DNA from: Pseudocolwellia agarivorans
Lineage (GTDB): Bacteria; Pseudomonadota; Gammaproteobacteria; Enterobacterales; Alteromonadaceae
Length of the DNA stretch: 64,000 nucleotides
NCBI RefSeq assembly: GCF_002000085.1
Contig: NZ_MUZU01000009.1
Coordinates: forward strand, 1 to 64,000
Direction of reading: 5' to 3'
This document shows, piece by piece, positions 29,868 through 37,564 of this stretch; positions within the stretch are counted from its first letter, which is position 1, and every line of letters begins with the position of its first letter. The position numbers were made by a program, and so were the translations under genes. The notes beneath the pieces are model-generated. The model did not search any database and had not been told where the DNA came from. It saw only the letters and a list, made by a program, of their open reading frames with translations.

Positions 29868-30314
29868 TTAAATACTATTAGGTTTATAAGCTGATTGTTC
29901 AAAATAAGAAAAAACGGTTTCAAATGCGCTTTCTTGATATTGCTTTAAACCAGTATCCCTAAAATCTATATCAACCTGACTTTTCGCCAATGACTTTTTA
30001 ACAGCACTACCCGCAATAATTTCAACAGGCAAGTCTTGAATAAGCTGGATAGCAGCTTCTAATTTAAAGCCTACAGGTCCGCCAGAGAACTTTCCTTTTA
30101 ATGCTCTACCGCGAATAACCACTTTATCCACTTTATAATCTTCCATTAACTTAGCAAATGTAAATTGGAAAGCTCGTACTTGTTCAGCATCCCCTGCATC
30201 TGCGATTGCTATTTTCTGTACTCGTATACTTGGAATATCATACAACCCATTCTCTCGCGACATAATACAAACAATCGCGTCATTACCTTTTAATTCAACA
30301 CCACATATCTTCAT
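29868..30314 (-). CDS. DUF3010 family protein
   Basis: 148-aa protein found widely in marine Gammaproteobacteria; function not established. It begins with a beta-strand MKICGVELKGNDAIVCIM that resembles the first strands of RNase H-like folds, and contains VDKVVIRGRALKGKFSGG (~79) and an EAAIQLI-type helix. I know of no demonstrated activity. No signal peptide or membrane segment, so cytoplasmic. Appears to be a single-gene unit. Confidence 0.8.
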   Translation of the reverse strand: MKICGVELKGNDAIVCIMSRENGLYDIPSIRVQKIAIADAGDAEQVRAFQFTFAKLMEDYKVDKVVIRGRALKGKFSGGPVGFKLEAAIQLIQDLPVEIIAGSAVKKSLAKSQVDIDFRDTGLKQYQESAFETVFSYFEQSAYKPNSI

Positions 30315-30427
30315 GTAACAAAACCTCTTTTATCTAATGGTGTTATTATAAAGTACTTTTCGTTTTGGTGCAGTTTCTTATACAAAAATATAGATTCAAA
30401 AAGACAAGAAGACTTTCTTTTATACTT

Positions 30428-31204
30428 TTAAATACTTAGCATATCAATATCTTCAAGTTGCTCTATTTCAGACTGTAGTTTTTCTTCTAATTTATCTATT
30501 TTAAAAATTGCACTACAAACACTTACTGCACGTTTTTCTATTTCCATCCCACGAGCTTCCATCTCTGTTTCGATCTTTTCACCAAACTTTTCCATTTTAG
30601 CTTCAAAAGAAGCTCCGCCTTCATTTGAGAATAATAACTCTTGCCCTAAAGCAATCATAATGCTCCCAATAGATTTTTGAACAGTTTGCTCTACTACGCT
30701 TTCAATTATTTTTTCAAAATTTTCACCAAAAAAGTCATCTCCAACAAAACCATCTTCGTCAAAATGAACCGTTTTATTAGCAGAAAAATTTTGATCAATT
30801 TCATAATGAATTTCCTCAAAGCGGCTTGTCAGATCATTGCTTAATGAATTATTTGGTCCTAACAATTCAGTAAACGCTAAATTAACCCCCTCAGAAGCCA
30901 AGGTAATAGCATCTGTAGTTAAAGTTTTTATCTGAGGTAATAAACCACGTATTTCATAAGAATAACTAGAAACCAGTTTTTGTTGGCTTGTATTTAATGT
31001 TATCTCTTTATTATTTACAATAAGTATATTGTCGTTAACTATTTTGTATAAGGGCTCATTTTTATTTAAAAATTCAATTTCTGATGACGAAATACGAACT
31101 CCACCTTTAACGTCAAAATCACAAACACCACCACTAAAAGAAGAGCTATAAGCTAAAGCGTTAGAGCTTAGTAAAAGCATACCTGTTAATAATATTTTCA
31201 TCAT
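30428..31204 (-). CDS. DUF2884 (YggN) family periplasmic protein
   Basis: About 258 aa from the MMKILL start. It has a signal peptide (ending SNALA), then a DUF2884/YggN-type pattern: a cysteine soon after cleavage, the NNKEITLNTSQQKLVSSY segment, and a long charged helical C-terminus. The upstream frame offers ATG at 31237, but that would put 11 polar residues before the signal peptide; TTAGG before 31204 supports the inner start. Function is unknown; the family is exported. Confidence 0.75.
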   Translation of the reverse strand: MMKILLTGMLLLSSNALAYSSSFSGGVCDFDVKGGVRISSSEIEFLNKNEPLYKIVNDNILIVNNKEITLNTSQQKLVSSYSYEIRGLLPQIKTLTTDAITLASEGVNLAFTELLGPNNSLSNDLTSRFEEIHYEIDQNFSANKTVHFDEDGFVGDDFFGENFEKIIESVVEQTVQKSIGSIMIALGQELLFSNEGGASFEAKMEKFGEKIETEMEARGMEIEKRAVSVCSAIFKIDKLEEKLQSEIEQLEDIDMLSI

Positions 31205-31237
31205 TAAATACCTAATAATATCGTTAGAATTAACCAT

Positions 31238-31476
31238 AACATTACAAATCTAATGCCAAAAATTAAATACTTTATTATCAATACATTAGGCAAAGCTGTT
31301 GTAATTATAAAAATATTAAAACAATCAATTAGTATAAATAACTAAAGTATGGTTATTTTAACCAGCTAAATTTTGTCGTTATTTAATTTGAATAAAGGAA
31401 GGCTATCAGTAAACAAGAAGTGAGCATGGTGCTATATAAGGATAAGAAAAATATGTAAATAAACTACCAGATACAA
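31238..31476. other. intergenic region without a recognised gene
   Basis: AT-rich spacer between the DUF2884 gene start and the cold-shock gene's terminator. Only very short ORFs are present (for example a 10-codon frame near 31424) and no tRNA or known ncRNA was recognised. Confidence 0.4.
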
Positions 31477-31502
31477 AAAAGGCAAGAATAAACTTGCCTT
31501 TT
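31477..31502. terminator. terminator of the cold-shock gene
   Basis: A 10-bp perfect stem, AAAAGGCAAG (31477-31486) with CTTGCCTTTT (31493-31502) and a 6-nt loop, followed on the minus strand by TTTTTTG. It is symmetrical and could act in both directions. Confidence 0.88.
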
Positions 31503-31540
31503 ATACGCTTTATTAATAACCGAATAAATCGGTAATTAAA

Positions 31541-31747
31541 TTAAAGTGCTTGGATGTTTTCTGCTTGAGGACCTTTTTGTCCTTGAGTAACAGTAAACTG
31601 AACTTTTTGACCTTCAGCTAAAGTTTTGAAACCGTCGCCTGAAATAGCACTGAAGTGTGCAAATACGTCTGGACCTGATTCTTGCTCGATAAAGCCAAAA
31701 CCTTTAGATTCATTAAACCATTTTACTGTACCAGTAGTAGTAGACAT
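31541..31747 (-). CDS. Cold-shock protein (CspA family)
   Basis: 68-aa single cold-shock domain, a nucleic-acid chaperone that melts RNA structure. RNP1 KGFGFIEQ (~15) and RNP2 VFAHFSAI (~28) are intact, and [15 protein letters not shown] is near-universal in the family. AGGA lies 7 bases before the ATG. The transcript should have a leader of about 150 nt, typical of cold-inducible csp genes, so this is probably cold-regulated. Which CspA-E paralogue it corresponds to cannot be told. Confidence 0.96.
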   Translation of the reverse strand: MSTTTGTVKWFNESKGFGFIEQESGPDVFAHFSAISGDGFKTLAEGQKVQFTVTQGQKGPQAENIQAL

Positions 31748-31901
31748 TGTATATCCTATTCTTTTTAAGAGTAATTTTTTTGCCCCAAAATTAGGGCGGT
31801 GTTGCTGGAAGTGAAGCTATTACTTATTAAACAGGACGAGCTACTAAATATAACATCGAAACGGCGTACATAAATATAGGTATTACTTTCAAGCTAAAAA
31901 C

Positions 31902-31929
31902 ATTCTAGCTGAATAATACGGTTAGTCAA
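31902..31929 (-). promoter_or_regulatory. promoter of the cold-shock gene, with long 5' leader
   Basis: On the minus strand TTGACT (31924-31929), 16 bp and TAGAAT (31902-31907). The predicted start near 31895 leaves about 148 nt before the ATG, the length class of cspA thermosensing leaders. No clear cold-box sequence was recognised. Confidence 0.7.
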
Positions 31930-32011
31930 GCAATTTTGTTTATATAAAAATAAGCACCTTACATTTAGTGGGAACTAATAGTGAAATAATAAGGTTATAT
32001 ACGCTTCCTTA

Positions 32012-32530
32012 TCACACTACTTTCGTTCTATTGTTTTTATCTCGACTCTGCTTAATCAACCCATCACCTAGTTGAAAATCATTTAACTTCGTCATTCGAT
32101 CGTATAATAATACATTTACAGTTGCAGCTAAATTCATACAACCAACAGTCGGTATATAAACAACAGCATCCGCTTTATTAATGATAGGTTGAAGAATAGT
32201 TCCATCTTCGGGTCCAAAAATATAGAGCGCATTTTCAGGATGTTCAAAATATGGAAGAGGAGTAGCCCCTTCAACTAAATCTACACAAATCATTTTTCTA
32301 TCATTAGAAATAGCATCAGTAATATCTTCTAGGGCAATTAAAGGGATTTTATCTTTTATATTTTTAGTGTCGGTATTAAACTTTGCGGCATTTTCGTAGC
32401 GTTTTCCAGTGTAATAAACTTTATCTACTTGATAACACCCCGCAGCACGCATAACAGCTCCTACATTGGAGGGGCTTTTAGGGTTAATTAACCCTACTTC
32501 AACTTTAGAATTTAATCTTATATTAGCCAT
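32012..32530 (-). CDS. TrmH/SpoU family RNA methyltransferase
   Basis: 172-aa SPOUT-class methyltransferase transferring a methyl group from SAM to tRNA or rRNA ribose. The N-terminus GLINPKSPSNVGAVMRAAG is motif 1. The C-terminal knot is ALYIFGPEDGTI (~121) and VVYIPTVGCMNLAATVNVLLYDR (~142), where families usually read IP..G...SLNVA.A. The Ser of SLN is Cys-Met-Asn here. Target nucleotide unknown. Single gene. Confidence 0.88.
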   Translation of the reverse strand: MANIRLNSKVEVGLINPKSPSNVGAVMRAAGCYQVDKVYYTGKRYENAAKFNTDTKNIKDKIPLIALEDITDAISNDRKMICVDLVEGATPLPYFEHPENALYIFGPEDGTILQPIINKADAVVYIPTVGCMNLAATVNVLLYDRMTKLNDFQLGDGLIKQSRDKNNRTKVV

Positions 32531-33036
32531 AAATTACAACAATTAATTAAATATAAGAGCATTATAAAGAATAAAGCTTTCTAATAAACTCATTGATACT
32601 GTAAATTTAGTTAATAGAGTTATTTCTTTACTTAATAACTCTATTAACTTTACTGGTATTTTTTATATAGTAGATGATTTATAATTTTCGATAATATATA
32701 CCCGTTACTAATCAAGAGGCTATTTCAGAGCACTCGAGCGATATCAATTCAAGACAATGCTTGGTAATAATGGTTACGCCCTTATAAAAAGCAGTGTTGA
32801 TGAAGTGGTTTTGCTCAAGCGCTTCAACGATGGTTCTAAAAATAATTTATGCCGCGTTATTAACTTTAGTCAGGTTCCTACATGGGTGTATGTACTTAGA
32901 TTTTTGTTTGGAACGTAAAATCTGTGTCTAAATTTTTTTTAGTTCCCACTGAAACCTGTATCTTGAATGATAGCGGGTATAGAGATACTCTCTGTACTTT
33001 ATACTCATTATGTTTTTTACACATTAAGGATTATTC
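32531..33036. other. gene-free region with repeated elements
   Basis: 506-bp gap between divergent genes, with no ORF. It holds a 16-bp motif (32693-32708) that recurs inverted at 39588, the first copy of a roughly 110-bp repeat (32723-32838), and AGTTCCCACT at 32941-32950, an inverted match to 31967. The right end carries AAGGA before the GTG start at 33037. Confidence 0.6.
32723..32838. repeat. MITE-like intergenic repeat, copy A
   Basis: Shares with 60675-60785, in the same order: GAGCGATATCAATTCAAG (32736-32753), CCCTTATAAAAAG (32779-32791) and TTTTGCTCAAGCGCTTC (32809-32825). The outer parts contain TCGAGC/GCTCAA-like inverted arms. No ORF inside. It differs from the other copy by a 9-nt insertion and scattered substitutions. 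A non-autonomous mobile element or a regulatory repeat are both possible. Confidence 0.75.
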
Positions 33037-33777
33037 GTGAATAAATTAGCCTCTTTCGTTATTATTATTTTATTAGTTTGTGGCGGAGCATTATGGTTCT
33101 TAGCTAATGGCTCGCTAGATGACTTTATTAAACAGCAAATAGAAACTCAAGGCAGTAAGATTACTAATCAAACAGTACTTGTTAGAAATGTTGAAATGAA
33201 GTTAATAAAAGGCTCAGGTGCTATTAATGGATTTAGTTTAAGTAACCCAGAAAAATACAAATATCCGCATGCTTTTTCATTTGAAACAATATTATTAGAT
33301 ATTAATATTAAAAGCCTTGCTGAAGATCCTATCGTTATAGATGAGATTAGAATAAATAATCCTCAAGCATTTGTAGAGCTAGCTCAAAGTGGTTCTGCGA
33401 ATTTATCAGACATATTAGATGATATAGAAAAAAACCTGCCTAAAAGTGAAGCTGAAACTCAACAACCAGAAAATTCTTCTCAAAAAGAACCGAATATTCG
33501 CGTAAGTAAACTTATTCTTGCTGGCACAAATTTATCACTAGATTTATCAGCGTTAGGTAATAAAGAGCATCAAATTACTTTACCAGATATTAACTTAACT
33601 AATATTGGTGGTGATAAGGGCTTACCAGCAAGTTTATTGGGCGCAGAAATAGCGAAACAAGCTTTATCTTCAATTTGGAAACAAGCTAAAGCAGAACAAA
33701 AAGAAAAATTAAAAGACAAAATTAAAAATAAGCTAAAAGAAAAAGCCTTAGATAAATTAGGTAGCTTTTTAAATTAA
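33037..33777 (+). CDS. AsmA-like membrane-anchored periplasmic protein
   Basis: 246 aa. One N-terminal hydrophobic anchor (about 5-23) is followed by a beta-rich segment with the AsmA/DUF748-like phrases KLIKGSGAINGFSLSNP and IVIDEIRINNPQAFVE. Then comes a Glu/Gln-rich linker (~140-160), a second beta segment, and a strongly basic-acidic helical tail (~205-240, many Lys/Glu). AsmA-type proteins take part in lipid transfer between the membranes; this short one is assigned by pattern only. Start is GTG at 33037 with AAGGA six bases upstream. The next gene, an outer-membrane barrel, is 76 bp downstream on the same strand. Confidence 0.6.
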   Translation: MNKLASFVIIILLVCGGALWFLANGSLDDFIKQQIETQGSKITNQTVLVRNVEMKLIKGSGAINGFSLSNPEKYKYPHAFSFETILLDINIKSLAEDPIVIDEIRINNPQAFVELAQSGSANLSDILDDIEKNLPKSEAETQQPENSSQKEPNIRVSKLILAGTNLSLDLSALGNKEHQITLPDINLTNIGGDKGLPASLLGAEIAKQALSSIWKQAKAEQKEKLKDKIKNKLKEKALDKLGSFLN

Positions 33778-33853
33778 TAACTATGTTCACTTAGTAACGT
33801 TATTCTAAATTTTATAATATGATAAAAATAAGAACAAATAAAAGGGATTAAAT

Positions 33854-34453
33854 ATGTCACATTCAAGTAATATGTTACCGATGATGATAGGAGTATTAGC
33901 TTTAGTTAGTGCTCCAATAATGGCAACTCAATTTGAAGTAACTCCTTACATTGGGATAATGTCTAGTTCCGATTTAACTGTTCCTGAAACTAATGCGTCA
34001 ATATCTGTTGATACTGCAACCCACTTTGGAATAGCTGTCGCTTGGCAAGAGTCACCGAATGGTCAAGGACAAGTACTGGTAAATTATGCAAGCCACGACT
34101 TTGTGCTTGGAGATGATAATCAAACAAGTTCTGTTGATGTGGTATATGCTCATTTTAATGGTATTGCGCTATTTAAACAGCAAAGCTATATCACAACAGT
34201 ATCCATTGGCTTAGGTGCTGCACGTTTTAGTGGGGATGGGGGAAGTGAAATAGCCCCCTCTTTCACTGCTGCTATAGGCACTCGATATGAAATATCTAAA
34301 GAAGCAGCCATTGTTACTGAATTAAGAGCCTACGCCAGTTTAATGCAAGATGGTGATACATTGTTTTGTCAAACAGATATATGTGCCGCTGAATATAATG
34401 ACACGACTTGGATAGATACAAGTATTTCTGTTGGTTTTTCTTATAAATTTTAA
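33854..34453 (+). CDS. Outer-membrane beta-barrel protein
   Basis: 199 aa with a signal peptide (ending APIMA) and then alternating amphipathic strands from FEVTPYIG through a C-terminal SVGFSYKF. The terminal Phe with alternating aromatics is the BamA recognition signal. It looks like a small 8-stranded OmpW/OmpA-type barrel, with a single Cys pair in a loop (FCQTDICAAEY). Specific function is not recognisable. Convergent with the thioredoxin-like gene, with only 4 bases between stop codons. Confidence 0.72.
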   Translation: MSHSSNMLPMMIGVLALVSAPIMATQFEVTPYIGIMSSSDLTVPETNASISVDTATHFGIAVAWQESPNGQGQVLVNYASHDFVLGDDNQTSSVDVVYAHFNGIALFKQQSYITTVSIGLGAARFSGDGGSEIAPSFTAAIGTRYEISKEAAIVTELRAYASLMQDGDTLFCQTDICAAEYNDTTWIDTSISVGFSYKF

Positions 34454-34485
34454 TTCTTTAATCAATAACTTTTAAAGAATTAAAA
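34448..34485. terminator. hairpin spanning both convergent stop codons
   Basis: A 14-bp perfect inverted repeat, TTTTAATTCTTTAA (34448-34461) with TTAAAGAATTAAAA (34472-34485) and a 10-nt loop. The arms contain the stop codon of the outer-membrane protein and the last codons of the lipoprotein gene. It is pure A/T apart from two G/C pairs, so efficiency is uncertain, but the geometry fits a shared bidirectional terminator. Confidence 0.6.
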
Positions 34486-34964
34486 TACATAGCAGTAATA
34501 TCATTAATAATACTCTGAGTAGGTCGCTCAACAATACGGCCTATTTCCTTCCCCGCTAAAAAAACAACAAATGTCGGTGTATATTTTATATTATTTTTTT
34601 TAGCTAAATGTTCAGGATCTTTCTTCTCAATATCTAAAGCAATGAGTTGAAATGTTACATTTGGATTATTATCTAGAATAGAAAGTATTTTAGGCACCTC
34701 TCTCTGACTATCGTGACACCAAGCCCCAAAATATATATCAATATGTAAATCTCTTGGCCAACCATTAACTTGTAATTTATCTTTTTCTGATATTAAAAAA
34801 GCCTGATAACTTTGATTAAATGAAGTTTCACTCGCTAATAAGTTATCTTTCGTGATAATACCCGACATAGTATTGCCTGATGTTGAAGTACCACTAGTGC
34901 AAGAAGCGAGTAGTATGAAACCAATTAGCACTATAATTTTTGAAATTGATTTAAATGCTAGCAT
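34458..34964 (-). CDS. Thioredoxin-fold lipoprotein with single active-site Cys
   Basis: 168 aa. Type II signal peptide with lipobox LLASC (Cys22), then a thioredoxin-like fold: IDIYFGAWCHDSQREVP where thioredoxins have WCGPC, and the cis-Pro loop KYTPTFVVF. The second cysteine of the redox motif is Ser (CHDS), so a classical dithiol exchange is not possible with these residues; a monothiol role or structural role is inferred. Upstream gene is tyrA in the opposite sense of reading order (same strand, 31 bp gap), with no obvious functional link. Confidence 0.8.
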   Translation of the reverse strand: MLAFKSISKIIVLIGFILLASCTSGTSTSGNTMSGIITKDNLLASETSFNQSYQAFLISEKDKLQVNGWPRDLHIDIYFGAWCHDSQREVPKILSILDNNPNVTFQLIALDIEKKDPEHLAKKNNIKYTPTFVVFLAGKEIGRIVERPTQSIINDITAMYFNSLKVID

Positions 34965-34995
34965 ACCATTTACCTATTAAAAATTAATCGAAATG

Positions 34996-36132
34996 TTATT
35001 TTTTTAGTTCATTCGCTTTAAGTAGCATCGATTTACTTTCTTTTAGAAAATCGCCAGCATAATCTCCGAACCAATCAGATACTTGATTAAACATATTAAT
35101 GAAAGACGCTTTATCCCCTGTTTCTACATCTTCAAGTAACTCTAAGAATCGATAAGCAAACCGTTTCATCATATCAATGTTATCTGAATTAGAAAAAATG
35201 ATATCGCTATATAACACTGGGTTTTGCGCAAATAAACGCCCAACCATAATGAGTTCTAATCGATAAATTGGTGAACTCATTTCTACTAACTGCGCTATAT
35301 CAGCTCCTTCTGTCATTAGATGATAGCCGTAAGCAATAGTTGAAAAATGCCTCATAACTTGAACCATAGCCATAGCCTGATCATGGGCAACTGCATCTAC
35401 AGTGTATATTTTAGCTCCCCATATTTTTATTTGCTCTAAAAGCCATTGGTAGCTTTCCTGATCTCTTCCTTCACATGCTATAACGGTTTGTTTTACTAAA
35501 CTAGTGATATCAGGTCCAAACATAGGGTGTAAACCAACAACAGGGCCTTTATGTACTTTAAGCATTTCGTATAAAGGAGATTCTTTTATACTAGTAACAT
35601 CAGCTAAAATACATTGTTCAGGTAAATCGTTAAGTTTTTGAATAATAGAACTTGTTAAACGAATAGGTACCGCAACAATAACAACACTTGCATCACTTAA
35701 TATATTTTTACTGTTAGGCCAATCTTCTTGCTCTATGACTTCTACTCGATAATTCGAACGCGTAAACAAATCAACAAAAATCCTGCCTAACTGACCTTTC
35801 CCACCTATTACAACAACTTTTTTACAGTTAGGATTTACACATAAATAACCACTTGCATCTTGGCTAAGGTATGAATCGCTCATTAAACGACGGAGCACAT
35901 CTTCAATAACATCAGGGTTTAAACCCACATCTTGTGCTTGTTTTCTCCGTTTAATCAGTAATGCTTCCTCACGCTCAGGTGCATAAATAGGCATACCTAC
36001 TTCACTTTTAAGCTCGCCAACTTTCGTGGTAACCGTACGTCGCTTTTTTAATAATTCAACTAATTGACAATCTATAACGTCAATTTCATCTCTTAATACT
36101 GCGAGTTTTTGATCAAATACTATTTTTTCCAT
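34996..36132 (-). CDS. tyrA: Bifunctional chorismate mutase / prephenate dehydrogenase
   Basis: Converts chorismate to prephenate and then, with NAD+, to 4-hydroxyphenylpyruvate in tyrosine synthesis. 378 aa: AroQ-type chorismate mutase at 1-90 (LRDEIDVIDCQLVELLKKR), then the prephenate dehydrogenase NAD-binding fold (KKVVVIGGKGQLGRIFVDLF, ~107) and the helical dimer domain with HPMFGPD (~202) and the catalytic-region His. Downstream of aroF by about 96 bp, the aroF-tyrA order of E. coli. Confidence 0.96.
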   Translation of the reverse strand: MEKIVFDQKLAVLRDEIDVIDCQLVELLKKRRTVTTKVGELKSEVGMPIYAPEREEALLIKRRKQAQDVGLNPDVIEDVLRRLMSDSYLSQDASGYLCVNPNCKKVVVIGGKGQLGRIFVDLFTRSNYRVEVIEQEDWPNSKNILSDASVVIVAVPIRLTSSIIQKLNDLPEQCILADVTSIKESPLYEMLKVHKGPVVGLHPMFGPDITSLVKQTVIACEGRDQESYQWLLEQIKIWGAKIYTVDAVAHDQAMAMVQVMRHFSTIAYGYHLMTEGADIAQLVEMSSPIYRLELIMVGRLFAQNPVLYSDIIFSNSDNIDMMKRFAYRFLELLEDVETGDKASFINMFNQVSDWFGDYAGDFLKESKSMLLKANELKK

Positions 36133-36228
36133 TGGTGTCTCATCAATGTACGGTTAATATTTTATACTTATACCATTTAAAGGTAAGATTTCTTGCTTTT
36201 TACATTGCTATAAGTACATATAAAGTGA

Positions 36229-37323
36229 CTAGGCAATACGTGCTTTTAAAACAGTTTGTAATTTTTCATCTGCTGTTGATATCAATTCTTTTGTTGTAGC
36301 TAAATCAATACAAGCGTCAGTAATAGAAACACCATAAGCACGTTCAGCAATAGGAATACTATCGCTCTGATTACCGGCGTTCAGGTGACTTTCAAGCATA
36401 ATACCAATAATTGACTTATTACCTTCAACTATTTGATCAAAAACATCATTTGCTACAATTGGTTGACGTGAATAATCTTTGCTTGAATTACCATGAGAAC
36501 AATCCACAACAATGCCTGGCTCTAAACCATGCTTAGCTAGCTCTTGTTCACATAAAGCAACATCTTCAGCGCCATAATTAGGTTTTTTACCGCCACGTAA
36601 AATAACATGACCATCTGGATTACCTGATGTTTTAATCAACGCTACTTGGCCTTGTGTATTAATACCCATAAAGCGATGTGATGATGCTGCTGATTGCATT
36701 GCATTAATGGCTACATCTAAACTACCTTTAGTGCCATTCTTGAAACCAATAGGCATAGACAAACCTGAAGCCATTTCTCTATGAGTTTGAGATTCGGTTG
36801 TTCTTGCACCAATTGCAGACCAACTAAATAACTCAGCTAAATATTGCGGGCTAATAGGATCTAGCGCTTCAGTTGCTAAAGGTAGTCCTAATTCAGTTAA
36901 GTAAATAAGTAACTCTCTTGCCTTTCTTAAGCCTGATTCAACATCGAATGATCCATCCATGTGAGGATCATTGATTAAACCTTTCCAACCCACTGTTGTT
37001 CTTGGTTTTTCAAAGTAGACTCTCATTACTATGTATAAAGTGTCTTTATATTCTTCATGAAGTTTTTTAAGTTCGCGAGCATATTCTTTTGCCGCATCAA
37101 CATCATGTACAGAACATGGACCACTAATAATTAATAAACGGCTATCTTTTTTATGAATGATATCAGCAATAACATTTCTTGCTTGCTGTACAAAGACTCT
37201 ACCTGACTCTGGTAAAGGTAATTCATCTCTTAAAGCTTGAGGGGTAATGAGAACTTCCTCGGCATTTACATGAATGTCGTTTAAACGACTTTTTTTAATC
37301 TCTGTATTTGTTTCTTCTGTCAT
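36229..37323 (-). CDS. aroF: 3-deoxy-7-phosphoheptulonate synthase (class I, AroF-type)
   Basis: First step of the shikimate pathway: condenses PEP with erythrose 4-phosphate. 364 aa, class Ia, with SGPCSVHD (~84), MRVYFEKPRTTVGWKGLINDP region (~114), IGARTTESQTHRE and VDCSHGNSSKD. The longer frame starts at 37365; the ATG at 37323 has GAGAG close by and gives a family-sized N-terminus. Operon position before tyrA and two TyrR-type boxes upstream suggest the tyrosine-feedback AroF isozyme, though feedback type is not proven by the sequence. Confidence 0.92.
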   Translation of the reverse strand: MTEETNTEIKKSRLNDIHVNAEEVLITPQALRDELPLPESGRVFVQQARNVIADIIHKKDSRLLIISGPCSVHDVDAAKEYARELKKLHEEYKDTLYIVMRVYFEKPRTTVGWKGLINDPHMDGSFDVESGLRKARELLIYLTELGLPLATEALDPISPQYLAELFSWSAIGARTTESQTHREMASGLSMPIGFKNGTKGSLDVAINAMQSAASSHRFMGINTQGQVALIKTSGNPDGHVILRGGKKPNYGAEDVALCEQELAKHGLEPGIVVDCSHGNSSKDYSRQPIVANDVFDQIVEGNKSIIGIMLESHLNAGNQSDSIPIAERAYGVSITDACIDLATTKELISTADEKLQTVLKARIA

Positions 37324-37439
37324 AACTCTCGCCTCATCATAGATAATTAAATAAGAATAAATCAATTAGTCATACTTAAATGTAATAGTAAAAAGCCAGA
37401 ATAGTTATAAAATCAATCAAAACCCTTACAAATACAAAC

Positions 37440-37480
37440 CGTAAACTTATATTTACTCAATTTGTATTAAATATTTTACA
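37440..37480 (-). promoter_or_regulatory. tandem TyrR boxes upstream of aroF
   Basis: CGTAAACTTATATTTACT (37440-37457) matches the palindrome TGTAAA-N6-TTTACA at 10 of 12 positions. TGTATTAAATATTTTACA (37463-37480) matches at 10 of 12. Both keep the key G and C spaced 15 apart, and the centres are 23 bp apart, the spacing of strong/weak TyrR box pairs in E. coli. Predicts tyrosine-dependent repression of aroF-tyrA; no tyrR gene is in the window. Confidence 0.62.
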
Positions 37481-37518
37481 CATATTTTATGGTTAGGTAC
37501 ATAGAACAAACAAAAAAA

Positions 37519-37537
37519 AAGCACCCAAAAGGTGCTT
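37519..37537 (-). terminator. acs terminator
   Basis: On the minus strand AAGCACC pairs with GGTGCTT around a 5-nt loop, followed by a run of nine T; located 28 bases after the acs stop. Confidence 0.9.
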
Positions 37538-37564
37538 ATTCATTACAAAACTGTAAAGACTTTA

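Noticed and set aside
31779-31796. GCCC...GGGC hairpin in the cold-shock leader as a terminator
   Set aside because: On the transcribed (minus) strand it is followed by A residues, not U, so it does not look like an intrinsic terminator.
37541-37564. Possible small RNA between acs and its terminator
   Set aside because: Only the spacing between stop and terminator, with no promoter.
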